From Chloroflexota bacterium (lineage in GTDB: Bacteria > Chloroflexota > Anaerolineae > CG2-30-64-16), in NCBI GenBank assembly GCA_029555885.1, contig JAKPQT010000704.1, positions 1-21,785 on the forward strand: DNA of 21,785 nucleotides. Direction: 5' to 3'. The position numbers and the translations under genes are program-made. Below the pieces are notes generated by a model. The model did not search any database, was not told where the DNA came from, and saw only the letters and a program-made list of their open reading frames with translations. Every line of letters starts with the position of its first letter. Positions within the stretch are counted from its first letter, which is position 1. Shown here one piece after another: positions 15,589 to 21,785 of this stretch.

Positions 15589-16752
15589 CTAAGTATTCTT
15601 AAGATTCGCACCTCCTTTATCCTCCGGCGGCTGTACGCCGCCGCTCGATGCCCGCCGCACCAGGCGAACCGGCAAGCGCACGAAAACCGGTTCGGCCTGC
15701 TTGCCTTCTGCCTGCTCGATCAGGGCCTCACAGGCCCGGTGACCGATCGCGAAGCCATCCTGCGCGATGCTCGTGAGAGGAACCTCCAGGCTAGTACAAT
15801 AGTCGGAGTCGTTGAAGCCCACGACGGCCAGGTCCGCGGGCACGCGCAGCCCGGCCTGCCGTGCGGCCACGATAACCTGGTAAGCGATGAGGTCATGAAG
15901 AGCGAAGATAGCGGTGGGGCGCTCCGGGTCCTGCAAGCACGCGGCGATGAAAGCCATCTGCGCAGTCTCGAGCGCCAAGTAGCCCAGGCCGAGTTCGGCA
16001 ATCGGCCCTTCGCGCCCGCGCGGCAACCGGAGGGCCGGCAGGGGCTCCAGCCCGGCCTGGCGCATGGCCGCTTCATAGCCACCCTGGCGTTCGGCAATCG
16101 ATGTGCTCTCATCGCTGGAAGTCAGAAAAACAATCCGTCGGTGGCCGAGATCGATCAGATGCTGCGTGGCCAATACAGCCCCAGCGTGGTTGTCGCAGCC
16201 GACGAAAGAGGCAGCCAGGCCAGGCAGATATCGGTCGACCTGGACCACTACATGGCCGCGCGTTACTAATCGCGCCAGGTGGATCGCCTCAGTTGCCTCT
16301 CCAGTTGGCCAGACAATGTAGTTGCAAAGCCCGGCCTCCTCGAGTCGAGCCAACACGCTGTTCGTGCTGCGACCGCCCACGGCAGGATCCACGAGGATCA
16401 CCTGGTAGCCGTGCGCGTCGGCCGCGGCGTGGATGCCGGCGTAGATGCTTGCGGGCAGCGGGTCGCGGCTGAAGTTGACGACAAGCGCGATAAAGCGGCT
16501 CAACCCGCCGCGCTCGCGCGCGGCCGCAGCGAAGCTGCCCTTGCCCGCCCGCCGGATCACCAGGCCTTCGTTTTCGAGGGTCTGCAGCGCCTGCCGGATA
16601 GTATTACGGCTGAGTTGGGACGCCTCACAGAGTGCGGCCTCTGAAGGGATACGCCGGGACGCGGGCCACTCGCCGGTGAGAATCAGGCGACGGATTTCCT
16701 CCGCAACCTGCTGGTGCAGAGGCACATGGCTATCACGATCGACACGCAACAT
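15589..16752 (-). CDS. GntR/LacI hybrid transcriptional regulator (AraR-like architecture)
   Basis: 387 residues. An N-terminal GntR winged helix-turn-helix (about 9-75: PLHQQVAEEIRRLI, RIPSEAALCEASQLSRNTIRQALQTLENEGLVIRRAGKGSF) is joined to a LacI/periplasmic-binding-protein-like sensor domain (about 86-375, with FALHDLIAYQV, VVGFNDSDYCTSLEVPLTSI). This is the arrangement of AraR, which binds a sugar and leaves its operator. ATG at 16752 is preferred to the TTG at 16788, since it starts the conserved region; its ribosome site is weak. The gene is first in operon B, and a 14-bp palindrome stands between its promoter and start, pointing to autoregulation. The inducer is likely a mannoside or mannose derivative, by context only. 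Confidence 0.92.
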   Translation of the reverse strand: MLRVDRDSHVPLHQQVAEEIRRLILTGEWPASRRIPSEAALCEASQLSRNTIRQALQTLENEGLVIRRAGKGSFAAAARERGGLSRFIALVVNFSRDPLPASIYAGIHAAADAHGYQVILVDPAVGGRSTNSVLARLEEAGLCNYIVWPTGEATEAIHLARLVTRGHVVVQVDRYLPGLAASFVGCDNHAGAVLATQHLIDLGHRRIVFLTSSDESTSIAERQGGYEAAMRQAGLEPLPALRLPRGREGPIAELGLGYLALETAQMAFIAACLQDPERPTAIFALHDLIAYQVIVAARQAGLRVPADLAVVGFNDSDYCTSLEVPLTSIAQDGFAIGHRACEALIEQAEGKQAEPVFVRLPVRLVRRASSGGVQPPEDKGGANLKNT

Positions 16753-16792
16753 ATTGTCGTCCGTTTCGCAGGCACAGCACAGGGGCAAATGT

Positions 16793-16806
16793 TGGTACCA
16801 GTACCA
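16793..16806. promoter_or_regulatory. Candidate operator of the GntR/LacI hybrid regulator
   Basis: A perfect dyad TGGTAC-CA-GTACCA lies 13 bases past the -10 box of the operon-B promoter and 40 bases before the regulator start. Its shape and length fit GntR-family operators of the AraR type. Binding here would block transcription of the regulator and, with it, the transporter and mannosidase genes. Confidence 0.7.
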
Positions 16807-16818
16807 TCAAGTAGCTAC

Positions 16819-16847
16819 AGCCTATCACAGTTAGAGTTGCGCGTCAA
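16819..16847 (-). promoter_or_regulatory. Sigma-70 promoter of operon B
   Basis: On the minus strand TTGACG (16842-16847) and TAGGCT (16819-16824) are 17 bases apart. The transcript would start near 16812, so the palindrome at 16793-16806 falls within its first bases. I see no second promoter in the 60 bases between the regulator and the binding-protein gene, so this one probably serves the whole operon. Confidence 0.7.
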
Positions 16848-16882
16848 TACCCCAATCAGCGTGATTTCATTTTCCTCTTGAG

Positions 16883-17161
16883 ATGAGCGGCACGAACGAG
16901 ATCGAAGTGCTGGCAGACAGCCAGGTCACCATCCTCTCGGAGCGGCGCCGGCACGCAGCCTGGGGCGCGGCCCGCGGGACCGCGAGCGAGGCCGGTACGA
17001 ACCTGTGCATCGAACGCAGGAGTGCACGGCTCCCCCTGCCCGACAAGATCACGTTCCATGCGCACGCAGGCGACGGGGTGCGGAGCGAGACGCCGGGCGG
17101 CGGGGGCTATGGCCGCGAGGATGAACCGGCAGTTGCGATGATCGCTAAGGACGCTCGCTGA
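16883..17161 (+). pseudogene. hyuB: C-terminal relic of a hydantoinase B / 5-oxoprolinase-type gene
   Basis: The 92-residue frame contains ILSERRRHAAWGA, a Gly-rich stretch, LPDKITFHAHAGDGVRSETPGGGGYG. This order (SeRRR, LPxK, aGDxvrxeTPGGGGyG) is the C-terminal signature of HyuB, the N-methylhydantoinase/5-oxoprolinase B subunit, a protein usually over 500 residues long. The frame is closed upstream by TGA about 20 bases before the ATG, and nothing resembling the rest of the protein is present. It is therefore a truncated remnant. It fills the gap between operon B's promoter and the 3' end of the carotenoid gene, with which it overlaps convergently by 17 bases. It suggests that a larger locus was deleted here. 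Confidence 0.72.
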
Positions 17162-17999
17162 AATCCGCCATCCGCGCCACCGCCTCGCCCAAGGTGTCCC
17201 GCGCATCCCGTCCGCCAGTGTCAAACAAACGACCGGCGGCTACCAGGACCGGCAGCCCCATCGTGAACGGGATGATGACCTGCAAGGCCGGATTGCCCAG
17301 CAGCATCTGCGAGAGCGCCATGCCCGCATATGCGACGAGCGGCAACGCAGCCGTCGCGAATGTAAGCGGGGCCAGGGGCCGCAGCGCGACCCACCGCTCG
17401 AACAGCCGGTAGAGCATATAGACGGTGAAGGTGGTCAGTACCCAGCCGGCGAAGTTCTGCACCGGAATGCCGAAGTAGGGCCCGCCATTGTGCCAGGTCC
17501 ACGCCTGCACGGCCGGCCCGGAGAGGATGACATCCACCGACAGGTCCCACGCGGTCATGACCAGGCTGCCGACGAGTGCCAGCCAGATGAGGCGGCTAAG
17601 GCCTGCTCCGTTCACAAGCGACCGGCCCGCCACCAGCAGGTTGGCAATCACGTAGCTGGGGTAGATCATCATGAACCAGGCGATAGGTATCAGCAGCGGC
17701 ACATGGCCCAGCTTGGAGCCGAGCACGTCCGTGTAGTGATACGGCCCATAGATCGCCCCCGTCGCCACGCCGACCTGCTCGAAGCCCCAGGAGACCACCG
17801 CGCTGATGGCGAAGAAAGCCAGCATGTGCCGCCAGCCGAGCGCATAACAGGCATGAAACAGGCTGAAGAACATGAGTGCCAGGGTCGGGAGGGCCACGCC
17901 CCCTGGGGCGGGCAGGCCCAGCAGGGGCGCCACGAGCGATCGGTAGAGAAAGAGGGCCAGGCACAACAGGGCCAGACCGAGCACGCTTCGTCGAACCAT
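17145..17999 (-). CDS. Carotenoid biosynthesis membrane protein (DUF422, CruF-like)
   Basis: 284 residues with about seven hydrophobic segments. The conserved block SWGFEQVGVATGAIYGPYHYTDVLGSKLGHVPLLIPIAWFMMIYPSYVIAN (about residues 70-120) and NGGPYFGIPVQNFAGWVLTTFTVY are those of the DUF422 family. Its characterised members (CruF, bisanhydrobacterioruberin hydratase) add water to the end groups of acyclic carotenoids. The ATG at 17999 has GGGAGG five bases before it; upstream in-frame starts to 18068 lack one. No other carotenoid gene is nearby, so the product cannot be fixed; gamma-carotene hydratase activity is possible in Chloroflexota. It is divergent from the CHAT gene across 210 bases. 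Confidence 0.85.
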   Translation of the reverse strand: MVRRSVLGLALLCLALFLYRSLVAPLLGLPAPGGVALPTLALMFFSLFHACYALGWRHMLAFFAISAVVSWGFEQVGVATGAIYGPYHYTDVLGSKLGHVPLLIPIAWFMMIYPSYVIANLLVAGRSLVNGAGLSRLIWLALVGSLVMTAWDLSVDVILSGPAVQAWTWHNGGPYFGIPVQNFAGWVLTTFTVYMLYRLFERWVALRPLAPLTFATAALPLVAYAGMALSQMLLGNPALQVIIPFTMGLPVLVAAGRLFDTGGRDARDTLGEAVARMADFSERP

Positions 18000-18096
18000 A
18001 TGCACCTCCCGCTGAATCGAGGACGCTGCCATCATACACTCAGCGGCGAAAACGCGCCAGCATATCACACTGCTTCGAATTCGGCCTTTCGGCCTA

Positions 18097-18125
18097 TTGT
18101 GTATTCGGCAACTTTGTGATAGAGT
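18097..18125 (+). promoter_or_regulatory. Weak candidate promoter for the CHAT operon
   Basis: TTGTGT (18097-18102) and TAGAGT (18120-18125) are 17 bases apart, about 85 bases before the CHAT start. Other weaker box pairs exist in this AT-richer stretch. The rest of the divergent spacer (18000-18209) holds no gene that I can support, and no convincing promoter was found for the carotenoid gene. Confidence 0.35.
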
Positions 18126-18209
18126 ATGTTGATTGCGGGAAAAACAGATTGATAGATTGGTGGTCTAGCGGGTACGCTTCTGGTAAGCGCGGAAGGAGTT
18201 CACCCGACC

Positions 18210-21098
18210 ATGGACCCACAGACGCTGGCTCTGCAGCTTATCTCGCTGCCCGATGAGCCTGCCCAGCACGCTTTCCTCGCAGAGCATGCCGCCCTCCTGG
18301 ACGACCAGTTCGCCGGCGCACTTAAGGCGCAGGCCGACAACCTCCGCCACTCCGATGTGCAACGGTCCCTGCATACGGCCAGACTTCTCTGCACCCTGCC
18401 TTCGTACTCAGGCAACCCATGTCACCGGGCCTTGGGTCTGTTAGCCGAGGCCAACGCACTCTCGATCGGCCTGGGCCAGTACGCGCGCGCGGTCGGCCTC
18501 TACGATGAAGCCGTCGAGGTCTACCGGGTCCAGGGGAGAGTTGTTGAGCAGGCCACTGCCCAGATAGGCAAAATCTACTCATTGGCCAATCTTGGACGCT
18601 ACGACGAAGTCTGGGCCACCGGGGAGGCCGTCGCGCAGGTCCTCAAGGCCCATGCTAGATGGCTCCAGCTCGGCGGATTGATGGTGAACCTGGCGATCGT
18701 GCACGGCCGCCAGGGCGATGATGTGCATGCGCTTGCCATGTTCGAGCAGGCGCGCGAGTACTACCTGATGACCGGCACGGAGGGCCAACAGGCCCTGCCG
18801 TGGATCGACCACAATCGCGCCATCGTCCTCCGCAACCTGGGCCGGTTCGAGGACTCCATCCAGGCCAGCCTGGCGTCGCAACAGGTCTTCACCGACCTGG
18901 GCCAGCAGGTCGAAGTGGCGCGCTCGCGGCAGAATCTGGCCCTGACCCACTTCGTGCTCGGCCAGCATAACGAAGCCCTGGCGCTCCTGACCGAAGCGCG
19001 CGCGATCTTCCTGGCAGACGGCCGCGAGCGCGATGCGCTCCTGGTCGACCTGTTTACCAGCGATTGCCTGCTGCAACTGCGCCGGTTTGACGACGTGCTC
19101 GAAAAGTGCCGGCAGGTCCGCGCGCTGTTCACCGACCTCGGGACGCGCTTCGAGGTCGCCCAGGCGATCCTCAAAGAAGCCACCGCGTATGCCGGGCTGC
19201 GCCGGTACACGGAGGCTTTCGCCTCGATCCGCGAGGCACGCGGGCTGTTCGACGCGGAGAAGAACCCCGTATGGGCCGCATACGCCGACCTCGAGGCCGC
19301 GGCCCTGCTGCAGGCGCAGGACCGGCACGACGAAAGCCTGGTCCTCGCGCAGGCCTGCGCGGGGACGTTCCACGCGCATAATCTGCCGGTCGACCGGGCC
19401 CGAGCCATGCTGGCAGCCGGCCGCGCGCTGGTGGGCCGACAGCAGTATGCCCGCGCGACGGAGCTGGTGGCCGAGGCGCTGGCCTGCGGGGAAAGCCTGC
19501 GCATCCCGGACCTGGTGTACCGGTGTCACCACCTGGCGGGCGCGATCGCGGCCGCGCAGGGCCAGGCTCAGGCCGCGATGGATGCGTATGACCGGGCCAT
19601 CGGCGTGCTGGAGAGCCTGCGCGGGCGCATCATGGTGGAATACCGGGCCGGCTTCCTCGAGGACAAAGGGGCCCTGTACGAAGACATCATCGACCTCTGC
19701 CTGGACCAGGGCCTCTGCGAGCGCGGCCTCCAGTACGCGGAGCGGGCCAAGTCGCGCGCGCTGCTGGACCTGCTGGCCTATCGCCTGAACCTCGAGATCC
19801 GGCCCCGGGCGCCGGCGGACGTGCCGCTGATCGAGCGGCTGGTGGCGCTGCGCAGCGAACGCGACCGGCTCTACCGCCGCTGGGACACGGAAGCCGGGCT
19901 TGAAATCCGCGGCAGCGCCGCACCGGGCGATGAGGCGCACCGGCTCGGCAGGGATGTCCTCGACCTCGAGCGACAGATCACGGAGCTATGGCACACCCTG
20001 CTCGTCCGCCAGGCCGACTATGCGTGCGACGCAGCGCTGTGGTCGGTCCTCACCGAGCCCGTCCAGCCCTACCTGGGCGGCAATACGGTGCTCATCGAGT
20101 ATTTCACCGTTCACCGGCAGTTTGTTGCCTTCCTTGTGACGCGCGACCGGATCGAGGCACGGCGGCTGACCTGCGGCCCGGACCAAATCCAGGATGTGGT
20201 CCGGCTGCTCCAGCTCAATCTCCAGGCCAGCGTCGCGCAGGGTCCCGGCGCACGCGGCGACCTGGCGGACAACGCGCAGCGGCTGCTCCGGCAGCTACAC
20301 GGCCTGCTGATTGCGCCGCTGGCGGATGTCCTGGCGCAGCGCGAGCACTGGCTCATCGTGCCGCACGGGCCGCTGCACTACCTGCCGTTTCACGCGTTCC
20401 ATGACGGCAGCGCATACCTCCTGGAACGGCACACCATCAGCTACCTGCCTGCGGCCAGCCTGCTGCGCTACTGCATGGACGCGCGGCAGGCGGCCAGCGA
20501 GCGGGCCATCTTCGCACACTCACGCGATGGCCGCCTGCCGCATGTGCTGGCGGAGTCGGCGGCGCTGGGCACGCTGCTCGGCGCACGCACGTTTGTCGAT
20601 GATGCAGCGACCGTAGACCGGCTGCGCGAAGTGGCCCCGCAGTGCGACATCCTGCATGTGGCCGCGCACGGCGACTTCCGACCCGATAACCCGCTTTTCT
20701 CCGGCCTGGCGCTGGCCGACGGCTGGCTGACGACGCTGGACATCTTCAGCCTGCACCTGAACGCCGGGCTGGTAACCCTCAGCGCGTGCCAGACCGGGGA
20801 GAGCGTGATCGGCGGGGGAGATGAGCTCTTCGGCCTGATGCGGGCGTTCCTCTACGCCGGCGCAGCCTCGCTGGTCCTGAGCCTGTGGCCCGTCGAGGAT
20901 CATGCGACGGCAGACCTCATGACCACGTTCTACCGGGAGCTGGCAGCCGGCCGGTCGAAGGCCGCCGCGCTGAGGGAGGCTCAGCTCAACTTGGTGCGAG
21001 ATTCCGACCCGGTCCGCGAGCCCGCGGACCGGTCGCGCGCACACCCCTATTTCTGGGCGCCGTTTTTCCTGGTTGGTCACAGTGGACCCCTCGGATAG
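18210..21098 (+). CDS. TPR-CHAT cysteine protease
   Basis: 962 residues. From about 85 to 480 there are roughly ten TPR-like helix pairs at about 40-residue spacing (for example LGQYARAVGLYDEAVEVY, NLGRFEDSIQASLASQQVF, VLGQHNEALALLTEARAIF). Then comes the conserved bridging segment RGLQYAERAKSRALLDLLAYR, and a C-terminal CHAT (caspase-like) domain from about 640. The catalytic dyad is His820 (ILHVAAHGDF) and Cys860 (VTLSACQTGES), both present, so an active protease is expected. No signal peptide or membrane segment is seen; it should be cytoplasmic, with TPRs sensing a partner. AAGGAG lies 11 to 12 bases before the ATG, a long spacing. A lipoprotein gene follows within 21 bases, probably in one operon. 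Confidence 0.93.
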   Translation: MDPQTLALQLISLPDEPAQHAFLAEHAALLDDQFAGALKAQADNLRHSDVQRSLHTARLLCTLPSYSGNPCHRALGLLAEANALSIGLGQYARAVGLYDEAVEVYRVQGRVVEQATAQIGKIYSLANLGRYDEVWATGEAVAQVLKAHARWLQLGGLMVNLAIVHGRQGDDVHALAMFEQAREYYLMTGTEGQQALPWIDHNRAIVLRNLGRFEDSIQASLASQQVFTDLGQQVEVARSRQNLALTHFVLGQHNEALALLTEARAIFLADGRERDALLVDLFTSDCLLQLRRFDDVLEKCRQVRALFTDLGTRFEVAQAILKEATAYAGLRRYTEAFASIREARGLFDAEKNPVWAAYADLEAAALLQAQDRHDESLVLAQACAGTFHAHNLPVDRARAMLAAGRALVGRQQYARATELVAEALACGESLRIPDLVYRCHHLAGAIAAAQGQAQAAMDAYDRAIGVLESLRGRIMVEYRAGFLEDKGALYEDIIDLCLDQGLCERGLQYAERAKSRALLDLLAYRLNLEIRPRAPADVPLIERLVALRSERDRLYRRWDTEAGLEIRGSAAPGDEAHRLGRDVLDLERQITELWHTLLVRQADYACDAALWSVLTEPVQPYLGGNTVLIEYFTVHRQFVAFLVTRDRIEARRLTCGPDQIQDVVRLLQLNLQASVAQGPGARGDLADNAQRLLRQLHGLLIAPLADVLAQREHWLIVPHGPLHYLPFHAFHDGSAYLLERHTISYLPAASLLRYCMDARQAASERAIFAHSRDGRLPHVLAESAALGTLLGARTFVDDAATVDRLREVAPQCDILHVAAHGDFRPDNPLFSGLALADGWLTTLDIFSLHLNAGLVTLSACQTGESVIGGGDELFGLMRAFLYAGAASLVLSLWPVEDHATADLMTTFYRELAAGRSKAAALREAQLNLVRDSDPVREPADRSRAHPYFWAPFFLVGHSGPLG

Positions 21099-21119
21099 GA
21101 AAGCAAGGAGGATGAGCCC

Positions 21120-21785
21120 ATGAAGCGTTTTGCAGTCCTCGGATTGTTGCTGGCCGCGGTTGCTATGATGGTTGTGGCGTGCACGACACCAGCGGCCCCG
21201 GCCGTGCCTGCTCCCGCCCAAGGAGCGGAAGCCGAGAAGCCCGCAGTGGTTACGCCGGAGCCAGAGACTAAGCCGGCTGAAGTGGAGACGGCGGTCCCAG
21301 AGACCGCGCCGGTCGAAGAAGCTGCCCCAGCCGAGGGGACACCTGAACCAGCAGCGGCAAAGCAGCCGACAATCATTACCTCAGATTGCGTCGAGCATAC
21401 AGGGATCCAGATAACCCAGACCCCTTCGGCCCCATCGGCCAACCCCGTATCCAACGACGCGTGTTTTGTACCACGTCAACTCATCATGTATGGCACCCGG
21501 CGATGCATCAACAAAGTTACCGCCAAACTCGATACGCAGGAGCTGAAACTCTCATCGCTCAGGGAGATCGTGCTGCAGGGCACCGACAGAAACTGTCCCT
21601 CGGACCTCGGACCGGACCGGTTCAAGGAAGATAGGAGCAACGATACGAACGACGACACGAGCGTTGTAATGCGGTTGTATGGAAGCGACACCGAGGCCAG
21701 TGTGCAGAAGCTAGTCATGACCGCGCTGGCGGCGACCAGGGAGGAGAAGTGCCTGAGCATCACAGAGCCCAACTACCTGATCGGT
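21120..21785 (+). CDS. Partial lipoprotein, possible subtilisin-type (S8) protease prodomain
   Basis: The frame is open to the window edge (222 codons so far). AAGGAGG lies eight bases before the ATG. The N-terminus MKRFAVLGLLLAAVAMMVVAC is a lipoprotein signal with Cys21, followed by a Pro/Glu/Thr-rich linker to about 83. The next part has FVPRQLIMYG (115-124), an RLYG segment (185-188) and ends ITEPNYLIG (213-222). A VPxxLI start and an EPNY end are the marks of fervidolysin/subtilisin propeptides, after which the S8 catalytic domain begins. No catalytic residue is inside the window, so this stays a hypothesis. Five cysteines after residue 80 are notable. A secreted, membrane-tethered protease cotranscribed with a cytoplasmic CHAT protease would be an unusual pair. 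Confidence 0.7.
   Translation, partial: MKRFAVLGLLLAAVAMMVVACTTPAAPAVPAPAQGAEAEKPAVVTPEPETKPAEVETAVPETAPVEEAAPAEGTPEPAAAKQPTIITSDCVEHTGIQITQTPSAPSANPVSNDACFVPRQLIMYGTRRCINKVTAKLDTQELKLSSLREIVLQGTDRNCPSDLGPDRFKEDRSNDTNDDTSVVMRLYGSDTEASVQKLVMTALAATREEKCLSITEPNYLIG

Noticed and set aside
18080..18095. A GGCC-TTTC-GGCC inverted repeat in the CHAT/carotenoid divergent spacer as a regulatory hairpin.
   Set aside because: The stem is only four bases long and would be expected by chance in GC-rich DNA.
18158..18209. A tRNA-like stretch before the CHAT gene (GGTCTAGCGGGTA, then a CGCTT/AAGCG stem).
   Set aside because: There is no acceptor stem, the loop lacks the T before the anticodon in a seven-base reading, and the following bases do not form a T arm with the GGTTCRA consensus.
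18579..19940. A 453-residue minus-strand frame inside the CHAT gene.
   Set aside because: It is antisense to clear TPR repeats, shows no domain, and its start is not preceded by a convincing ribosome site.
1..21098. A link between the CRISPR array and the TPR-CHAT protease, in the manner of type III-E (Craspase) systems.
   Set aside because: The array is of type I-E character, the two loci are 18 kb apart with two unrelated sugar operons between, and no type III or gRAMP gene is visible. Distance and repeat type speak against a functional link.

Overview
This is a GC-rich bacterial window that looks like Chloroflexota (Anaerolineae/Caldilineae-like). The grounds are lipoprotein solute-binding proteins with AP-rich linkers, dense sugar ABC transporter operons, a TPR-CHAT protease followed by what looks like a subtilisin-type proprotein, a CruF/DUF422 carotenoid gene, and GC-rich dispersed hairpins. 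The assignment is inferred from gene content; there is no rRNA or other marker gene here.

Left edge (1-1437): three identical 29-base CRISPR repeats with two 32-base spacers, of type I-E character. They are the tail of an array that continues off the left side. The last repeat is fused without any gap to a truncated, frameshifted IS21-family istA whose 3' part and istB are gone. Next (1438-2312) comes a two-gene partner-switch pair on the minus strand, a STAS anti-anti-sigma protein followed by an RsbW-like ATPase, driven by a near-consensus sigma-70 promoter at 2361-2389.

Centre (2518-16852) holds two minus-strand carbohydrate-uptake operons. Operon A (6869 to 2518) encodes a Tat/lipobox family-1 sugar-binding protein, two CUT1 permeases and a URO-D-like methyltransferase-fold protein. 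It has no ATPase of its own and reads from a good promoter at 6938-6966. Operon B (16752 to 7038) encodes a GntR/LacI hybrid regulator, an Opp/Dpp-type binding lipoprotein (with an apparent homopolymer frameshift), two Opp-type permeases, two Opp-type ATPases and a GH38 alpha-mannosidase. The operon-B promoter (16819-16847) is followed at once by a 14-bp palindrome that is a strong candidate autoregulatory operator. The simplest reading is import of mannose-containing oligosaccharides and their cytoplasmic hydrolysis, with operon A importing a related or released sugar.

Right part (16853-21785): a relic of a hydantoinase-B/5-oxoprolinase-type gene (plus strand), a CruF-like carotenoid membrane protein (minus strand), then divergently a 962-residue TPR-CHAT protease. 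It is followed 21 bases later by a lipoprotein that leaves the window just where a subtilisin prodomain would end. This possible two-protease unit, the CRISPR/IS21 fusion and the autoregulated mannoside operon are the points most worth following up.
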